DNA of 64,000 nt from Orientallactaga sibirica (GCA_036365145.1 JAEOAD010000029.1:26830001-26894000), one strand, 5' to 3'. Positions 40,186 to 50,911 are shown, numbered from the stretch's first letter. Made by a program: numbers and translations. Notes: generated by a model not told the origin, from the sequence alone.

Positions 40186-40874
40186 GACTGACACGTGGCC
40201 GGGGGCAGTGAAGTATTTGTTGATTTAATAATGCCCGAACACAAAGTCGGGAAGGAAAGTGGGCATAAAAGTGGAGAGAACACAGAAAACTATCCCGCAG
40301 GTAGAACGCGAACACCCCCGTCCCTAGCCAGCACCAGCCCGCTTTCCAGCAGACGCAGAGGCGCCAAACCCGCTTTGCGCGGGCCCGGCCGAGTTTCCAA
40401 CTTTGCTGGCTCACGAGGCCCGGGCCTCGGCGGCCTCCCGCTGTCCCCCACCCGACCCGACCCTCGGGCCCCCGAGTCACCGGGGCCTGGGAGCACCGGA
40501 CACCGTCGGCCGGATCGACAAGATACACAGACACATGTCCGCAGGCGATCCCCGCGCGGCTCCCAGACCGCCCGGCCCGGCCCGGCGCTGGGGGACCGAC
40601 CGCTGGAGCTGAGCCCGGCCCTGAGCGGGGACCCTCGTGTCGCGCGGGCGGGCGAGTGCCGGGTACGGCGGCCGGACCTCGGCATTTCCTCTTCCTCCCC
40701 ACGCGCGGCGCGGCGCGGCGTGCTCTACCGCGGCCTGCCGGCGAGCGCGGCCCAGTGCCCCGCCGCGCACCGTCGTCCCCGCCGCGCCCCGCCGGCCGCG
40801 GGGGCCTCGGGGCGGCTGGGCCGGGCCGGGCGCGGGCAGCGAGAGGCGGGGCCGGCGTGCGGGCGGAAGGAGGC

Positions 40875-40900
40875 GGAGGAGGAGGAGGAGGAGGAGGAGG
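40875..40900. repeat. (GGA)n triplet run
   Basis: About eight GGA units in the proximal promoter. Confidence 0.9.
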
Positions 40901-41110
40901 CGGCGGCCGGGAGCCGGGGAGAGGGGCGGGGGGCGGGCCGGGGGAGGGGAGGAGCGGGATTTGCGGAGCGCGGCGCCGCTGCCGGGAGCCGGCAGGCCCG
41001 AGAGTGACCGAGTCACGGCGGGCGCCGGCGGAGCCGCGGCGTCAGACCCGCCTCCTGGAGGAGCTCAGCCCGGGCCAGGCCCGGCCCCATTCCCGCCCCG
41101 CGCCGCCTCC

Positions 41111-41138
41111 CCGCCGCCGCCGCCGCCGCCGCCGCCGC
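41111..41138 (+). repeat. (CCG)9 triplet repeat in KCMF1 5' UTR
   Basis: Nine uninterrupted CCG units, about 150 bases before the start codon, in the probable 5' UTR. Confidence 0.9.
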
Positions 41139-41285
41139 GGAGCGCTCCCCTGCCCACCCCGCCCCCGCGGCCGAGCCCCGGAGTCGAGTGGGAGTCGGCC
41201 GGCCGGCGCGGGTGACGCCGGGACCCCGCGGGGGACACTGCAGCCGGAGCCCGGGAGGGGCCGCGCCGCCACCGTCTGAACTAGG

Positions 41286-41301
41286 ATGTCCCGACATGAA
41301 G
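41286..41301 (+). CDS. Kcmf1: KCMF1 first coding exon (partial CDS)
   Basis: Codons ATG TCC CGA CAT GAA plus one base (MSRHE, then G completed by the next exon), followed at once by a consensus GTGAGC donor at 41302. MSRHEG is the N-terminus of KCMF1 (potassium channel modulatory factor 1), an E3 ubiquitin ligase with a ZZ-type zinc finger and a C2H2 finger that works with UBR4 in protein quality control and lysosomal or autophagic turnover. The start has A at -3 and G at -1, and I find no ATG between about 41000 and the start. The ZZ finger is encoded downstream of this window. The call rests on six residues, the donor and the CpG island. No other gene I know begins this way. Confidence 0.82.
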
Positions 41302-41576
41302 GTGAGCGGAGCCCCCGCCCCCACCGCCTGGGCCTCGGCCTACCCCGCCCGGGCCGGGCGCCGCGGAGGGCAGCCGGCAAGCGGCGGGGACTTTGCTCGG
41401 GGCCCTTGATCGGGCCCGAAGCGCCGGGGTCGGCGGCGGGCCGGCAAGTGAGCGAGCGAGCGAGCCAGCGAGGGTGGGGAGCCACGGCGCCGCCGCCACG
41501 GTTGCGGCCGCGGCCCTGCGCTGGGCCTGGTGCTGGAGGCGGGGCGGCCGGGGCGGCCGGAGGGTTTGCACTGTCA

Positions 41577-41615
41577 TGGGGCGGGGGAGGGGGAGGGGAG
41601 GCGACGGGGCCCGTT
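41577..41615 (+). repeat. G-rich tract at start of intron 1
   Basis: Successive G runs (tggggcgggggagggggagg then ggaggcgacgggg) on the transcribed-RNA sense, capable of G-quadruplex or R-loop formation. Confidence 0.7.
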
Positions 41616-42120
41616 ACCGGCGGGAGCCCGGCCCTCGGGACTGATACCGGACGCCGAGGCCCGGCCGGCCGGCCCCGGAGCCACGGGCCCCAGTGCGGCC
41701 TAGCTCCCGCCGCCCCGGAAGGGCCCGGCGCGATCGCACAGCCCGGGTCGCAGGCGGCAGCAGGGGACAGGGGAGCCCGCCTGGGACCCGGCGAGCGCGT
41801 CTGGTCGCCGGGAGACGATGGCGAGTGTCCCCGCCTGGCGGGCGGGAAGGTTCTGCTGCGGCCGGCCACGGGAAGCCCTCGCCGACCGGAGCCCGCCTGG
41901 CCTCGCGGCTAGGCCTCGGCGCGTCCCTGGGCTCGGGTAACTCAAGTTCCCCGGGGCGGATCCTGCCCGGCCGGCCCGGCCGCGGTGAGCAAACTCCTTG
42001 CCCAGTCACCCCGCCGGAGCGGAACTCGCCTCGGGGCCCTCACCGGCGTGCACTGCCCACCGAACCACGTTTAGGTAGATGGCCGTGGCGAGCCCCGTGG
42101 ATGGTCGAGGGGGCGTTTGG

Positions 42121-43515
42121 ACTTTGTTGTGCCATGTGAAAACATGCTTGAGGTGCACTTGCAGATAAGCAGACACCACTCCAGTCCCAGTCCCTGGGTA
42201 CAAAGACACCCCGGAGTGTTTAGGGCCAATGGTTAGGCGCTGGACTGGTGAAAAATAAGTTAACTTTGACTTACTATCATATGGTCTAGGAAAGGGGGAA
42301 GGGGGCTGTGTTTTCTTTGTTTCACTACACGTTTTTAAATAAAAAGTATGAACAGACTTGGAGGAAAGTTTATCTCGGTAAGGTTAATGCAAGATGGTAG
42401 AAGTGACTTGAAAGCATTGTGTACTTTAGTTTTTTAAATCCTGTAGAGGTGAGGTGGGAGTGGAGAAACTGAGTCACATTAGTGTGAGCTTCACACTGTG
42501 GGAAGGGCATTCTTAGGGAAACACAGACCTTAGAATTTCAAGGCTAAAAAACTCATTGATGAACATTTAGAGCAAGTTCAAAATTTTGCAGTACTAATTG
42601 CAAGGTTGATATTGCCTTAGAACATATTGTAACCAAAGATTCTGTATTTTAAAAGTTACAATAAAGAGACCGTCACAGAGGATTTATTCAGAGTACTAAG
42701 TGTTCAAGTGTTGGACATTTTGAAATAGTAGGATATTTGGTTTAACCTTACTGAAAGGAAGGTAGAAAAATATCTGGAAGCTCTACCTGTTTCCTCATCT
42801 GCCTAAAGGAAATATGTCCCCTATTTCTGTAATTTGAAAACGTTGTAATTATGATTATAATCAAATTTCATTTTGAGATATGAAGGCTTGTTTTAGGTCG
42901 AAGCCTTTTGTACATTGACCACCTTCAAGACAAAATGAAAGTAAGCGGTGGCTGCAGGTTCTTGCTCTGGAGCTGGTAGAGTTAAAATTGCAGAACAGCA
43001 GCCTAGGAAGAAGGGTGCTTGAGATCTGTGCTCTCTGCCTTAAGGAAGTATCCAGACTGAATATTCTAATTGAACCCTAGCCTGGAAAAAAGTGCTCTGT
43101 CAGAGTAGTTAAAATCTCATTGATGTAATATTCTTTAGTGTAACATACTTTCTGTAAGTTAAGCCATTTAGTCATGTGCATGGTGTAGTTTTATAAAACT
43201 TAAATTAACTTTTAGTTCCTTGACTATTCTTGAAACTTGGAGCACCTTTCTTGGTAACTTATATTAATACCAGATGTTTCTGGAAAAGGGACATTTCTGA
43301 ATATAACTGTTGAACACTTACTGTACAATGTTTGATAAGAAATTAATTTTAAGGGTCTAATAAATGGCCCAAGGCAGGAATGATAATTTCAGAATCATGT
43401 TGTTCAATAAAATATTCTTTCAAGCAGCCATTATTTTCACGAGGAGGAATCTGACCTATCAGCACATGTAGAGTTTGACACTAGTGTTTCTCTCACCTTT
43501 CTTTTCTTTGGGGCA
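42121..43515. other. SINE-free early intron
   Basis: About 1.4 kb with no repeat recognised, next to the CpG island. No exon or RNA gene seen. Lack of insertions could reflect regulatory constraint. Confidence 0.6.
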
Positions 43516-43579
43516 ACTCATCTCATTTCTTTTAGGTTTTTGTTTTTGTTTAGTGAATCAGGGAGTTGATAAGCATTCT

Positions 43580-43695
43580 GACTAGCATGAACTCACCATA
43601 CATAGACCAGGCTGGCCTAACCTGCAGTGATCCTCCTGCATCTGCCTCCCAAGTACTGGAATTACAGGCATTCTTTGCTACATTAGACTACACTA
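43580..43695 (-). mobile_element. Old B1-related SINE
   Basis: catagaccaggctggcctaa to actggaattacaggcatt. Confidence 0.65.
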
Positions 43696-44104
43696 CACCC
43701 AACATTTTTTCAGTGGACTACTTTCTAAGCTCTTTTCATCATCTGTTGTCCAAATTCTCTGAAATTCTTGGCTTTTTTCTCAGTGGTGTGACCTAGAACT
43801 GGATGTAGTTTGGCAGAAAGGTCAGAACTGTGCTGCCTATAATGCCCTTGCTTCTGGCTTGATTTTTCAGGGCCTTCTTTGCACAAGCAACTTGTTACTT
43901 TGTCTTCTATACTATATGATTGTATTGATGATGTAACTTTGGCCCACACAGCCCCAAGATGGACACCTATCAGGATTGTAGGCTCAACCTTGTAAAACAC
44001 TCATCTACCTCAGAGGAAGAAAAGAGATACAGCAAGGAGCATAGAGAAATGCCCTAGTCCAGGTTAGCATTCTAAAGCAAAGTCAAGTAGTAAACATTGT
44101 GGGC
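43696..44104. other. Unassigned intronic stretch
   Basis: No gene or repeat recognised. Confidence 0.45.
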
Positions 44105-44362
44105 TTAGCCAGCTATAGGATCTGTCAGCTCTGCAGTTGTCATTCAAAGGCAGCTAATAGAATGAACATGATCATGTTCCAATTAAAACCTTATTTATGG
44201 ACACTGGCATTTGAATATTATATAATTTTCATGTGTCATGAAATTGAAACTCTTTTTACCATCTCCATTTAAAAATGTAAAAGTCATTCTTAGCTTGTGG
44301 GCTGTACAAGAACTGGTGGTGGCCATGTTGGGCCCAGGGGCTGTAGTTTGTCTACTTCTGCT
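44105..44362 (+). mobile_element. hAT-type (Charlie-like) relic, longer form
   Basis: ttccaattaaaaccttattt, then ttttcatgtgtcatgaaatt and ggcccaggggctgtagtttg. Related to the shorter copy at 13455 but keeps an extra central block. Confidence 0.65.
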
Positions 44363-44559
44363 CTCCAGTAGAGCTTCATAGAGTTGAGGGAACTAGAACC
44401 ACTGGGCCAACACTGAGTGGTATTCCATCATTTTCATTGGGTCCTTCTTCCTGGATTCAACCAACTCTCCAGTACCTCACAAAGTAACACCAGGTAGATT
44501 GAGATAGATGAATGGTTGGTGGTTTGAATCAGGTGTCCCTCGCTCCCCCATAAACGTAT

Positions 44560-44573
44560 GTGTTCTTTCTTTC

Positions 44574-44628
<55 letters not shown>

Positions 44629-44800
44629 TTTGAAGGAGAGAGAGAGAATGGGCATGCTAGGGCTTCTAACCACTGCAAATGAACTCCAGATGCATTTGCT
44701 ACCATGTGCATCTGGCTTACATGGCTCCTGGGGAATGGAACTTGGGTCCTTTGGCTTTGCAGGCAAGATCCTTAACCACTAAGCCTTCTCTCCAGCCCTA
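44560..44800 (-). mobile_element. DIP SINE in LTR
   Basis: Preceded by about 16 TTTA units (44573-44631). Confidence 0.9.
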
Positions 44801-44824
44801 ATGTGCTCCTTTTTTAAAAAATTT

Positions 44825-44999
44825 TTTTTAATTTTTTATTTATTTTGTTTTTGTTTTTCGAGGCAGGGTCTCACTCTAGTCCAGGCTGACCTGGAATTCA
44901 CTATGTAATCTCAGGGTGCCTTGAACTCATAGTGATCCACCTACCTCGCCCCCCCCCCCACTAGTGCTGGAATTAAAGGCATTTGCCACCACATCCGCC
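44825..44999 (-). mobile_element. B1 SINE in LTR
   Basis: A C run (ccccccccccc) replaces part of the tctgcctccc segment. Confidence 0.88.
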
Positions 45000-45004
45000 T
45001 CTGT

Positions 45005-45197
45005 TTTGCTTTTTATTTTTATTTTATTTTATTTTATTTTATTTTATTTTTGGGGGTTTTCGAGGTAGGGTCTCACTCGGGTCCAGGCTGACCTGGAATT
45101 AACTATGTAGTCTCAGGGTGGCCTCAAACTCTTAGCGATCCTCCTACTTCTGCCTCCCGAGTGCTGGGATTAAGGGCGTGCGCCACCACGCCCGGCT
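45005..45197 (-). mobile_element. B1 SINE in LTR
   Basis: (ATTTT)n tail complement followed by a near-consensus body. Confidence 0.92.
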
Positions 45198-45202
45198 TGT
45201 TT

Positions 45203-45388
45203 TGCTTTTTAAATTGCTTATTTGAGGGAAAAGCAGACAGAGAGAGACATAGAGTATGGGAATGCCAGAGCTTCCTCCTGCTGCAAACAATTTGTGTGTC
45301 TGGCTTTATGTGGGTACTGGGGAATCAAACTCAGGCTGGTAGGCTTTGCAAGCAAGTGCCTTTAACCACTAAGCCATCTTCCCAGCCT
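45203..45388 (-). mobile_element. DIP SINE in LTR, diverged
   Basis: Central part lost (caaacaatttgtgtgtctgg). Confidence 0.82.
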
Positions 45389-45683
45389 AATTTATATGTT
45401 CTTATTGCTTGCCCCCCAGTTGATTGTAGTTTGGGAGGTGTAGCCTTGCTGGGTGGTGGACCTGGAGGTGTATTAGCCCTAGTTTGCCAATGTTAGTTCT
45501 GCTCACTCTCCTACTGCTGTTGTCCACCTGATGGTTGCAAGGAAATGATGTCCAGCTCTGCTCATCCCATGCTTTCTCCTGCCATAATGAAGTTTCCCTC
45601 AAGACTGCAAACCAAAACATTTTCCTTCCATCACCTGCTTTTGGTCAGATGCTTTGTCCCAGCAATGAGAAGGTATCTGCAAC

Positions 45684-46979
45684 AGAAAATTGGTACCACA
45701 GGAGTGGGATTGTTGCTGCTAGAAACCTGACTGTGTGGCTTTTGGCCTTTTGGAACTGATTGCTAGAGGAATGTGGAAGCATTGAAACCTTGGTTTAAGA
45801 GATACCTTGCAGTGCCTGAGGCAGAGTTTGATGGACCATTCTGGTCAGAGTCGAAAGACTTAAGTGCAGTACAGTGGGCTGTAAGATTTGACTTATGAGG
45901 GGAAGAAAGAACTTGGTTCTGACTGAGCTAGAGGTAGGTGGTATTCTAACTGTGCTCTTCCTGTGTCCTGATAACTTAAGTTGTCCCAATAATTTGAGCA
46001 GGGTTGAACTTAGAAGAAAGGGACTGGTGTGAGCAGAAGGATATGGCACAGTAAGAAATGAAAGTTTCAGGCTGGAGTTTTAGTTGCAATTGTTTGAGAG
46101 ATTGCCACCATTGAGATTGAGCCAGGTGTTATGCATGGGGATAACAGAAAGATTCTTTTGAAAGTAGAGGGCTGGAGAGATGGCTCAGCAGTTAAAAGTG
46201 CTTGCCTGAAAAGCGTAAGGACCTGGGTTCGATTCTCTAGTACCAACATAAAGCTAGATGATGAAGTAGTGCATGTATCTGGAGTTTGTTTGCAGAGGCT
46301 AGAGGCCCTGGTGTATCCATTCTCTCTCTCTCTGCTTGTAAATAAATAAAATTTAAAAAAAAATTTTTTTAAAGAAAGTAGGTGGCCTGAATGTTGAAGG
46401 AGATTTCCTGCTCTTCAAAGTTGGCTTTATTCCCCCCTGGATTAGCAAATTTGGTAGCCCACTGGTATTATGAGAATATAACAAATGCAAGTAAGAAAGG
46501 GTCATTGGATTTGTAACATGGTTTGTTTTTGGAAATGGCCACTGGGTAATGTGAAACAGAGTTGTTCAAATCCCTCTGTGAGGCCCCATAGAGCCATGAG
46601 GGTGAACTGTGGGTTGTTGCAGTGGAGACCCCAGGAGATGCTAAGACTATGAGGCTGCCAAAGAGAGCTCCTGGCACAGGATGGATTGTTCCCCAGGCTG
46701 TGAGCAGCCTAACTGGAGGGGCTGAATTAGAACTCAGAGACTTCATCACTGATTACAGATATCAGACTTGGAGCTACAGGATTTGATATTTGCCCTGTTT
46801 GTTGTAGATCTTACATTGGCTCAGTCTCTTCTTGCAATGGCATCTTTTGCAGTGTGAATGTTTACTCTGTGCGATTATGTGTTCTTGGTTTTATGTGTTC
46901 ACAGTTAAGAGACGTTGGACTGAATGCATTGAGTTTTACATTGTGGATGGTCATCAGTTTATGGGGGCTAGAGGTGGAA
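45684..46979 (+). mobile_element. MaLR-type internal region
   Basis: Begins gaaaattggtaccacaggag as in known MaLR internal sequences and ends in a purine tract (gggggctagaggtggaa) before the 3' LTR. No retroviral open frame is present, as expected for this nonautonomous group. Confidence 0.7.
46168..46375 (+). mobile_element. DIP SINE in MaLR
   Basis: Complete. The centre reads gctagatgatgaagtagtgc. Confidence 0.9.
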
Positions 46980-47034
46980 TGTGGTGGTTTGATGCAGATG
47001 CTCCCCCCCCCCCATAAACTTAATGTGTGTCTCT

Positions 47035-47203
47035 ATGTGTGGGTTTTGTTTGGTTGGTTTTGCCGAGGTATATATAGTATCATTCTAGCTTAATCTGACC
47101 TGGAACTCACTCTGTAGTCCCTGGCTGGCCTTGAACTCATAGTGATCCTCCTACCTCTGCCTCTCAAGTGCTGGGATTAAAGGTGTGCACCACCACACCC
47201 AGC
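47035..47203 (-). mobile_element. B1 SINE in LTR
   Basis: Diverged tail side (ccgaggtatatatagtatca). The head is normal. Confidence 0.87.
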
Positions 47204-47527
47204 TAATTTATGTGTCCTTAATGCTTGCTCCCCAGCTGGTGGCAATTTAGGAGGTGGAGCCTTGCTGGAGGAGGTGTGTTGGGGGGAGGTGGACCTTGAA
47301 GTTTATTAGCCCCTAGCTTGCCAGTGTTCCAATCACTCTGCTGCTGGTGTTGTCCACCTGACATTGGCAAGGAGGTAATGTCTAACCTCTGCTCATGCCA
47401 TGCTTTCTCTTGCCATCATGAAGTTTCCCCTCAAGACTGTAAGCCAAAACAAAAAAGAAAAAGAAAGAAACTTTCTTCCCATCAGCTGCTTTTAGTCAGG
47501 TGCTTTTTGCCAGCAACAAGAAGGGTA

Positions 47528-47682
47528 AGCCAGGCGGGGTGGCGCACGCACGTGTTTAATTCCAGCACTTGGGAAGCAGAAATAGGAGGATCCCCTTGTG
47601 TTCAAGGCCACCCTGAGACTACATAATGAATTCCAGGTCAGCCTGAGCTAGAGCGAGACACCACCTGGAAAAACAAGAGAGA
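47528..47682 (+). mobile_element. B1 SINE at LTR end
   Basis: gccaggcggggtggcgcacg with an extra cacgtg. The tail is GA-rich. Confidence 0.88.
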
Positions 47683-47698
47683 GAGAGAAACTGCCACA

Positions 47699-47984
47699 AG
47701 TGGGAAACAAGCTCCCCACCTTTTTAGATTGTCTCATTGAAGGTGGCAATACACTGCAAGAGCAAAGTGTACTACTTGCTAATAGACTTTTCCAGGGAGA
47801 ATTTCAAGACTTCTTTTAAATTCATTTGGTAATGTTCTTTTCATGCTAGCAAACATTTTACCAGTATTAATACCTAATCACTTTATATTCTCCAGACCAA
47901 CATTATGTAGTTCTGTTTTATACACAAAGAAATATGTGTGTATTTTTAAGTTTCCTGAGATGTAGCTCATTTTCAAAGTAGATA
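47699..47984. other. Unassigned intronic stretch
   Basis: No recognised feature. Confidence 0.45.
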
Positions 47985-48145
47985 CTCTTTCTTTTTTTGG
48001 AGATGAGATGGGGGAGAGACAGGGTCAAACACTATCTGAGGATGATGTTAAATCCTCCAGCTTCTACCCCTAGAGCGCCGAAGGTCAAACCCAGGGCTTC
48101 TTGAATGCTAGGCATTTTACCAAATGAACTATATCCTCTGTAGTG
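47985..48145 (-). mobile_element. B4-like SINE
   Basis: agagacagggtcaaacacta, then ggtcaaacccagggcttctt and aggcattttaccaaatgaac. Confidence 0.6.
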
Positions 48146-48209
48146 AGCTTAACCTGCCTGAATTCATTCCTCAGCACTTCTATCCCCACCCCACCCCCCA
48201 AAATAAGAA

Positions 48210-48445
48210 AAAGAGCCCAGTATGGTGTCACCTGCCTCTACTACTTTTCAGCTACTCTCATATAGTGAGGGAGGAGGATCTCTTGAGCTCAGGAGTTCAA
48301 GGCCAACTTTAAGCAAAGACTCAGGCCAAGTGTAGTAAACTCATGCTTGTAATTCCAGCACTCAGAAGGCTAAGGCAGGAAGGCTGAGTGTTTGAGGCCA
48401 ACCTGGACTATATATAACAAGACAGTCTCACAAAGAAAAAAAATG
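48210..48445 (+). mobile_element. Two old B1-related SINEs in tandem
   Basis: First copy 48210-48325 (gcccagtatggtgtcacctg), second 48326-48445 (ggccaagtgtagtaaactca). Both are diverged. Confidence 0.65.
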
Positions 48446-48477
48446 TTTCACTCTCATATTAAAAAAAAATGAAAATG

Positions 48478-48690
48478 GGGGCTGGAGAGATAGCTTAGCG
48501 GTTAAGGCCATGCCTGCAAAGCCTAAGGACTCCTCCAGTTCAATTCTCCAGGTCCCACATAAGCCAGATGCACATGGTGGCGCATGCGTCTAGAGTTCGT
48601 TTGCAGTGGCTAGAGGCCCTGGCATGTCCATGCTCACTCTTCTCTCTACCTCTCTCTGTCTCTAATAAATAAATAAAAATAAAATCTAAA
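48478..48690 (+). mobile_element. DIP SINE
   Basis: Complete, close to consensus. Confidence 0.92.
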
Positions 48691-48699
48691 AAAATTGAA

Positions 48700-48862
48700 A
48701 AGCTGGGCGTGGTAGCACACACCTTTAATCCCAGCACTCGGGAGTCAGAGGTAGGATTGCTGTGAGTTCAAGGCCACCCTGAGACTGCATACTGAATTCC
48801 AGGTCAGCCTGAGCTAGAATGAGACCCTACCTCGAAACTCCCCCCCCAAAAAATAAATAAAT
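48700..48862 (+). mobile_element. B1 SINE
   Basis: Full length. A C run and AAAT repeat in the tail. Confidence 0.9.
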
Positions 48863-48934
48863 TGAAATATAATGTCCATCAGAGCTTTAAATGCATTTAA
48901 TAGTTTTGTAGATAAAAATTTATCAGGTTATGCA

Positions 48935-49170
48935 GTGTTTTTTTATTGTTTTGTTTTATTTTTATTTATTTGAGAGTGACAGAGAAAGAGGCAAAGAGAG
49001 AGAGCGAGAATGAATGGGCCCACCAGGGCCTCCAGCTGCTGCAAACGAACTCCAGATGCATGTGCCACCTTGTTCATTTAACTTACATGGGTACTGGGGA
49101 ATCAAGCCTCGAACTGGGGTCCTTAGGCTTCACAGGCAAGTGCTTAACCGCTAAGCCATCTCTCCAGCCC
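48935..49170 (-). mobile_element. DIP SINE
   Basis: Belongs to the cgaactggggtcctta B-box subgroup. Confidence 0.9.
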
Positions 49171-49435
49171 TATGCAGTGTTTTCTAGTTAATAGCCTGGT
49201 TTTAGCACGTGCAGCTTTAAATCAGTATATTGTGTCAGTTGTTACTTTATATAAGGCTCTGTGAGGTACTAAGAAAATGAGAAATGAGAGACTGCTTGTC
49301 ACCTTAAGTGTGATGGGAAGATGCATTTGTAGACAGCTTCCACAGCACATTGTGAGACATGCCATTGGACTGGAAAAGACAAGTGGATAGAGGAAAGAAA
49401 AAAAAGACAAGACAAGTGGGTGGCAAAGTAGTTGC

Positions 49436-49607
49436 TTTCTTTTTTTTTTTTTTTTTTTTTTTGGTTTTTCGAGGTAGGGTCTGGCTCTAGCCCAGGCTGA
49501 CCTGAATTTCACTGTGTATTCTCAGGGTGGCCCCCAAACTTGCAATGATCCACCTACCTCTGCCTCCCGATTGCTAGGATTAAAGACATGTGCCACCACA
49601 CCCAGCT
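49436..49607 (-). mobile_element. B1 SINE
   Basis: Full length. Confidence 0.9.
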
Positions 49608-49614
49608 AAAATTT

Positions 49615-49793
49615 TTTTTTTAATTTGCAGTCAGAGAGAGATAGAAGAGAGACAGAATTAGCTGCTGCAAAGGCACTCCAGATGCATGTGCCACTTTGTG
49701 CATCTGTTTTTACGTGGGTACTGGGGACTCAAACTCAGGTTGTTGGGCTCTGCAGACAAGCGCCTTAACTGATAAGCTATCTCTCCAGTCCTA
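49615..49793 (-). mobile_element. DIP SINE, central deletion
   Basis: gacagaattagctgctgcaa skips the usual gggcatgccagggcc block. Confidence 0.85.
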
Positions 49794-49824
49794 GTTGCTG
49801 TAACTTTTTATTACAGATTTTACT

Positions 49825-50212
49825 CTGGGGTTTTTGTGTGTGTGCGTGCTCGCGTACTTGCATCCATGCATTTGTGTGTGCACACTGGCATGTGGAGCCC
49901 AGAGGACATGAGATTAAGGCTTTCTCCTTAATTCCCTTGAGACAGATCTCTCTCTGAGCCCGCTGTGTTTTGTTTTGTTTTGTTTTGTTTTGTTTTGTTT
50001 TGTTTTGTTTTGTTTTGTTTTGTTTTGTTTTGTTTGAGGCTAGGCTGGCTGACCATTGAGCCTTGTGGATTTATCTGTCTGTTACCCAGCACTGGGGTCA
50101 CAGGCCCGCATAGCCATGCCATTCCTTTTAAAATAGGTTCCAGGATTCAAACTTTGGTCCTCATGCATGCACAGCAAAAACTTTTACTTACTGAGCCACC
50201 TTTCCATCCTCC
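49825..50212 (-). mobile_element. B4-like SINE with TTTTG expansion
   Basis: Antisense: ggagcccagaggacatgaga, the TTTTG repeat, ctggctgaccattgagcctt and an ID-like end (actgagccacctttccatcc). Confidence 0.68.
49968..50034. repeat. (TTTTG)n microsatellite
   Basis: About 13-14 perfect pentamers inside the B4-like element. Confidence 0.93.
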
Positions 50213-50221
50213 TTTTTAAAA

Positions 50222-50556
50222 AAAGTGTATCTGTATATAGTAGTATGTGTGTGCAGTGTATGCACATATGTGTGCAGATGCATATGCACGCTGCAGAGGC
50301 CAGGGTAACACATCAAGTGTCCTTTGTCATTTTTCTGTCTTAATTCCCTGAGAGCTTCTCAATGAACCTGGAGCTTCCCATATTTTGGTTAGACTGGCAG
50401 ACCAGGAAGACCAGGCATCCTGTCTGCCCCCCATGAGTGCTGAGGTCACAGGCATGCATGTCCATACCTGATATTTTACATGAGTGCCAGAGATTGAATT
50501 CGGGTCTTCATGCTTGTACAGCAAATGCTCTTACACAGAGCCATCTCCCCAGCCTC
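50222..50556 (-). mobile_element. B4-like SINE
   Basis: Near-complete antisense copy: TG-rich start, gcagaggccagggtaacaca, and an end at cacagagccatctccccagc. Confidence 0.7.
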
Positions 50557-50564
50557 TAGCACTT

Positions 50565-50870
50565 TAAAACTTTTTTTTTTTTTTTTTTGGAAGCAGGATC
50601 TTTTGTAGCAGCTGAGGATGGCTTTGAACTCCTAATCCTTCTTCATCTGCCTTCCAAACTACAGGATTACAGGTGTGCACTGCCATGCTTGGCCTGATTT
50701 TATTGAAACAAGAAACTGGTGCCTTCAACTCTTCTACTCCTGCCTCCACCTCCCAAGGGCTAAGATTGTAGGTGTTTACCACTAAGTCCAGCTTCTGAGT
50801 GCTTTCTTAAATTATGCAGTCTCAGGCTGGCCTCAAAATCCCAGCAGTCCTCTTATACTTTTGGCTCCCA
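50565..50870 (-). mobile_element. Old B1-related SINEs
   Basis: Two or three diverged pieces: 50570-50695, 50700-50795 and 50815-50870 (cagtctcaggctggcctcaa). Confidence 0.6.
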
Positions 50871-50911
50871 AAAAGTTGACAGAAATTGTGTATTAAATTT
50901 ATAATGTACAT

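Larger units (their letters stand above)
40280..42120 (+). promoter_or_regulatory. Kcmf1: KCMF1 CpG-island promoter
   Basis: About 1.8 kb of very GC-rich DNA dense in CpG and free of SINEs, spanning the first exon. I see no TATA box near the likely start. GC-box-like runs occur at 40920-40955 (gaggggcggggggcgggccg), an ETS-like ggcggaagga at 40862, and the palindromic gtgaccgagtcac at 41004-41016. This is the usual design of a broadly expressed, TATA-less promoter. The transcription start cannot be fixed by eye; 40.9-41.05 kb is my guess. Long open frames on both strands here are base-composition artefacts. Confidence 0.85.
44514..45683 (+). mobile_element. MaLR-type 5' LTR, interrupted by four SINEs
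   Basis: LTR start (ggtggtttgaatcaggtgtc) and, after the SINEs, ttgggaggtgtagccttgct, tgatgtccagctctgctcat and the end ggtatctgcaaca. Same order as rodent ERVL-MaLR (MT/ORR1-like) LTRs. Noncoding. Confidence 0.75.
46980..47698 (+). mobile_element. MaLR-type 3' LTR, interrupted by two B1 SINEs
   Basis: Starts tgtggtggtttgatgcagat. It resumes at 47206 (taatttatgtgtccttaatg) and ends near actgccaca after the second B1. It pairs with the 5' LTR at 44514. Confidence 0.75.

Noticed and set aside
40195..41912. Long overlapping open frames of 130-275 codons on both strands in the CpG island
   Set aside because: Proline-, arginine- and glycine-rich translations in several frames at once are a product of GC composition. 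Only the MSRHE start with its splice donor has gene-like support.
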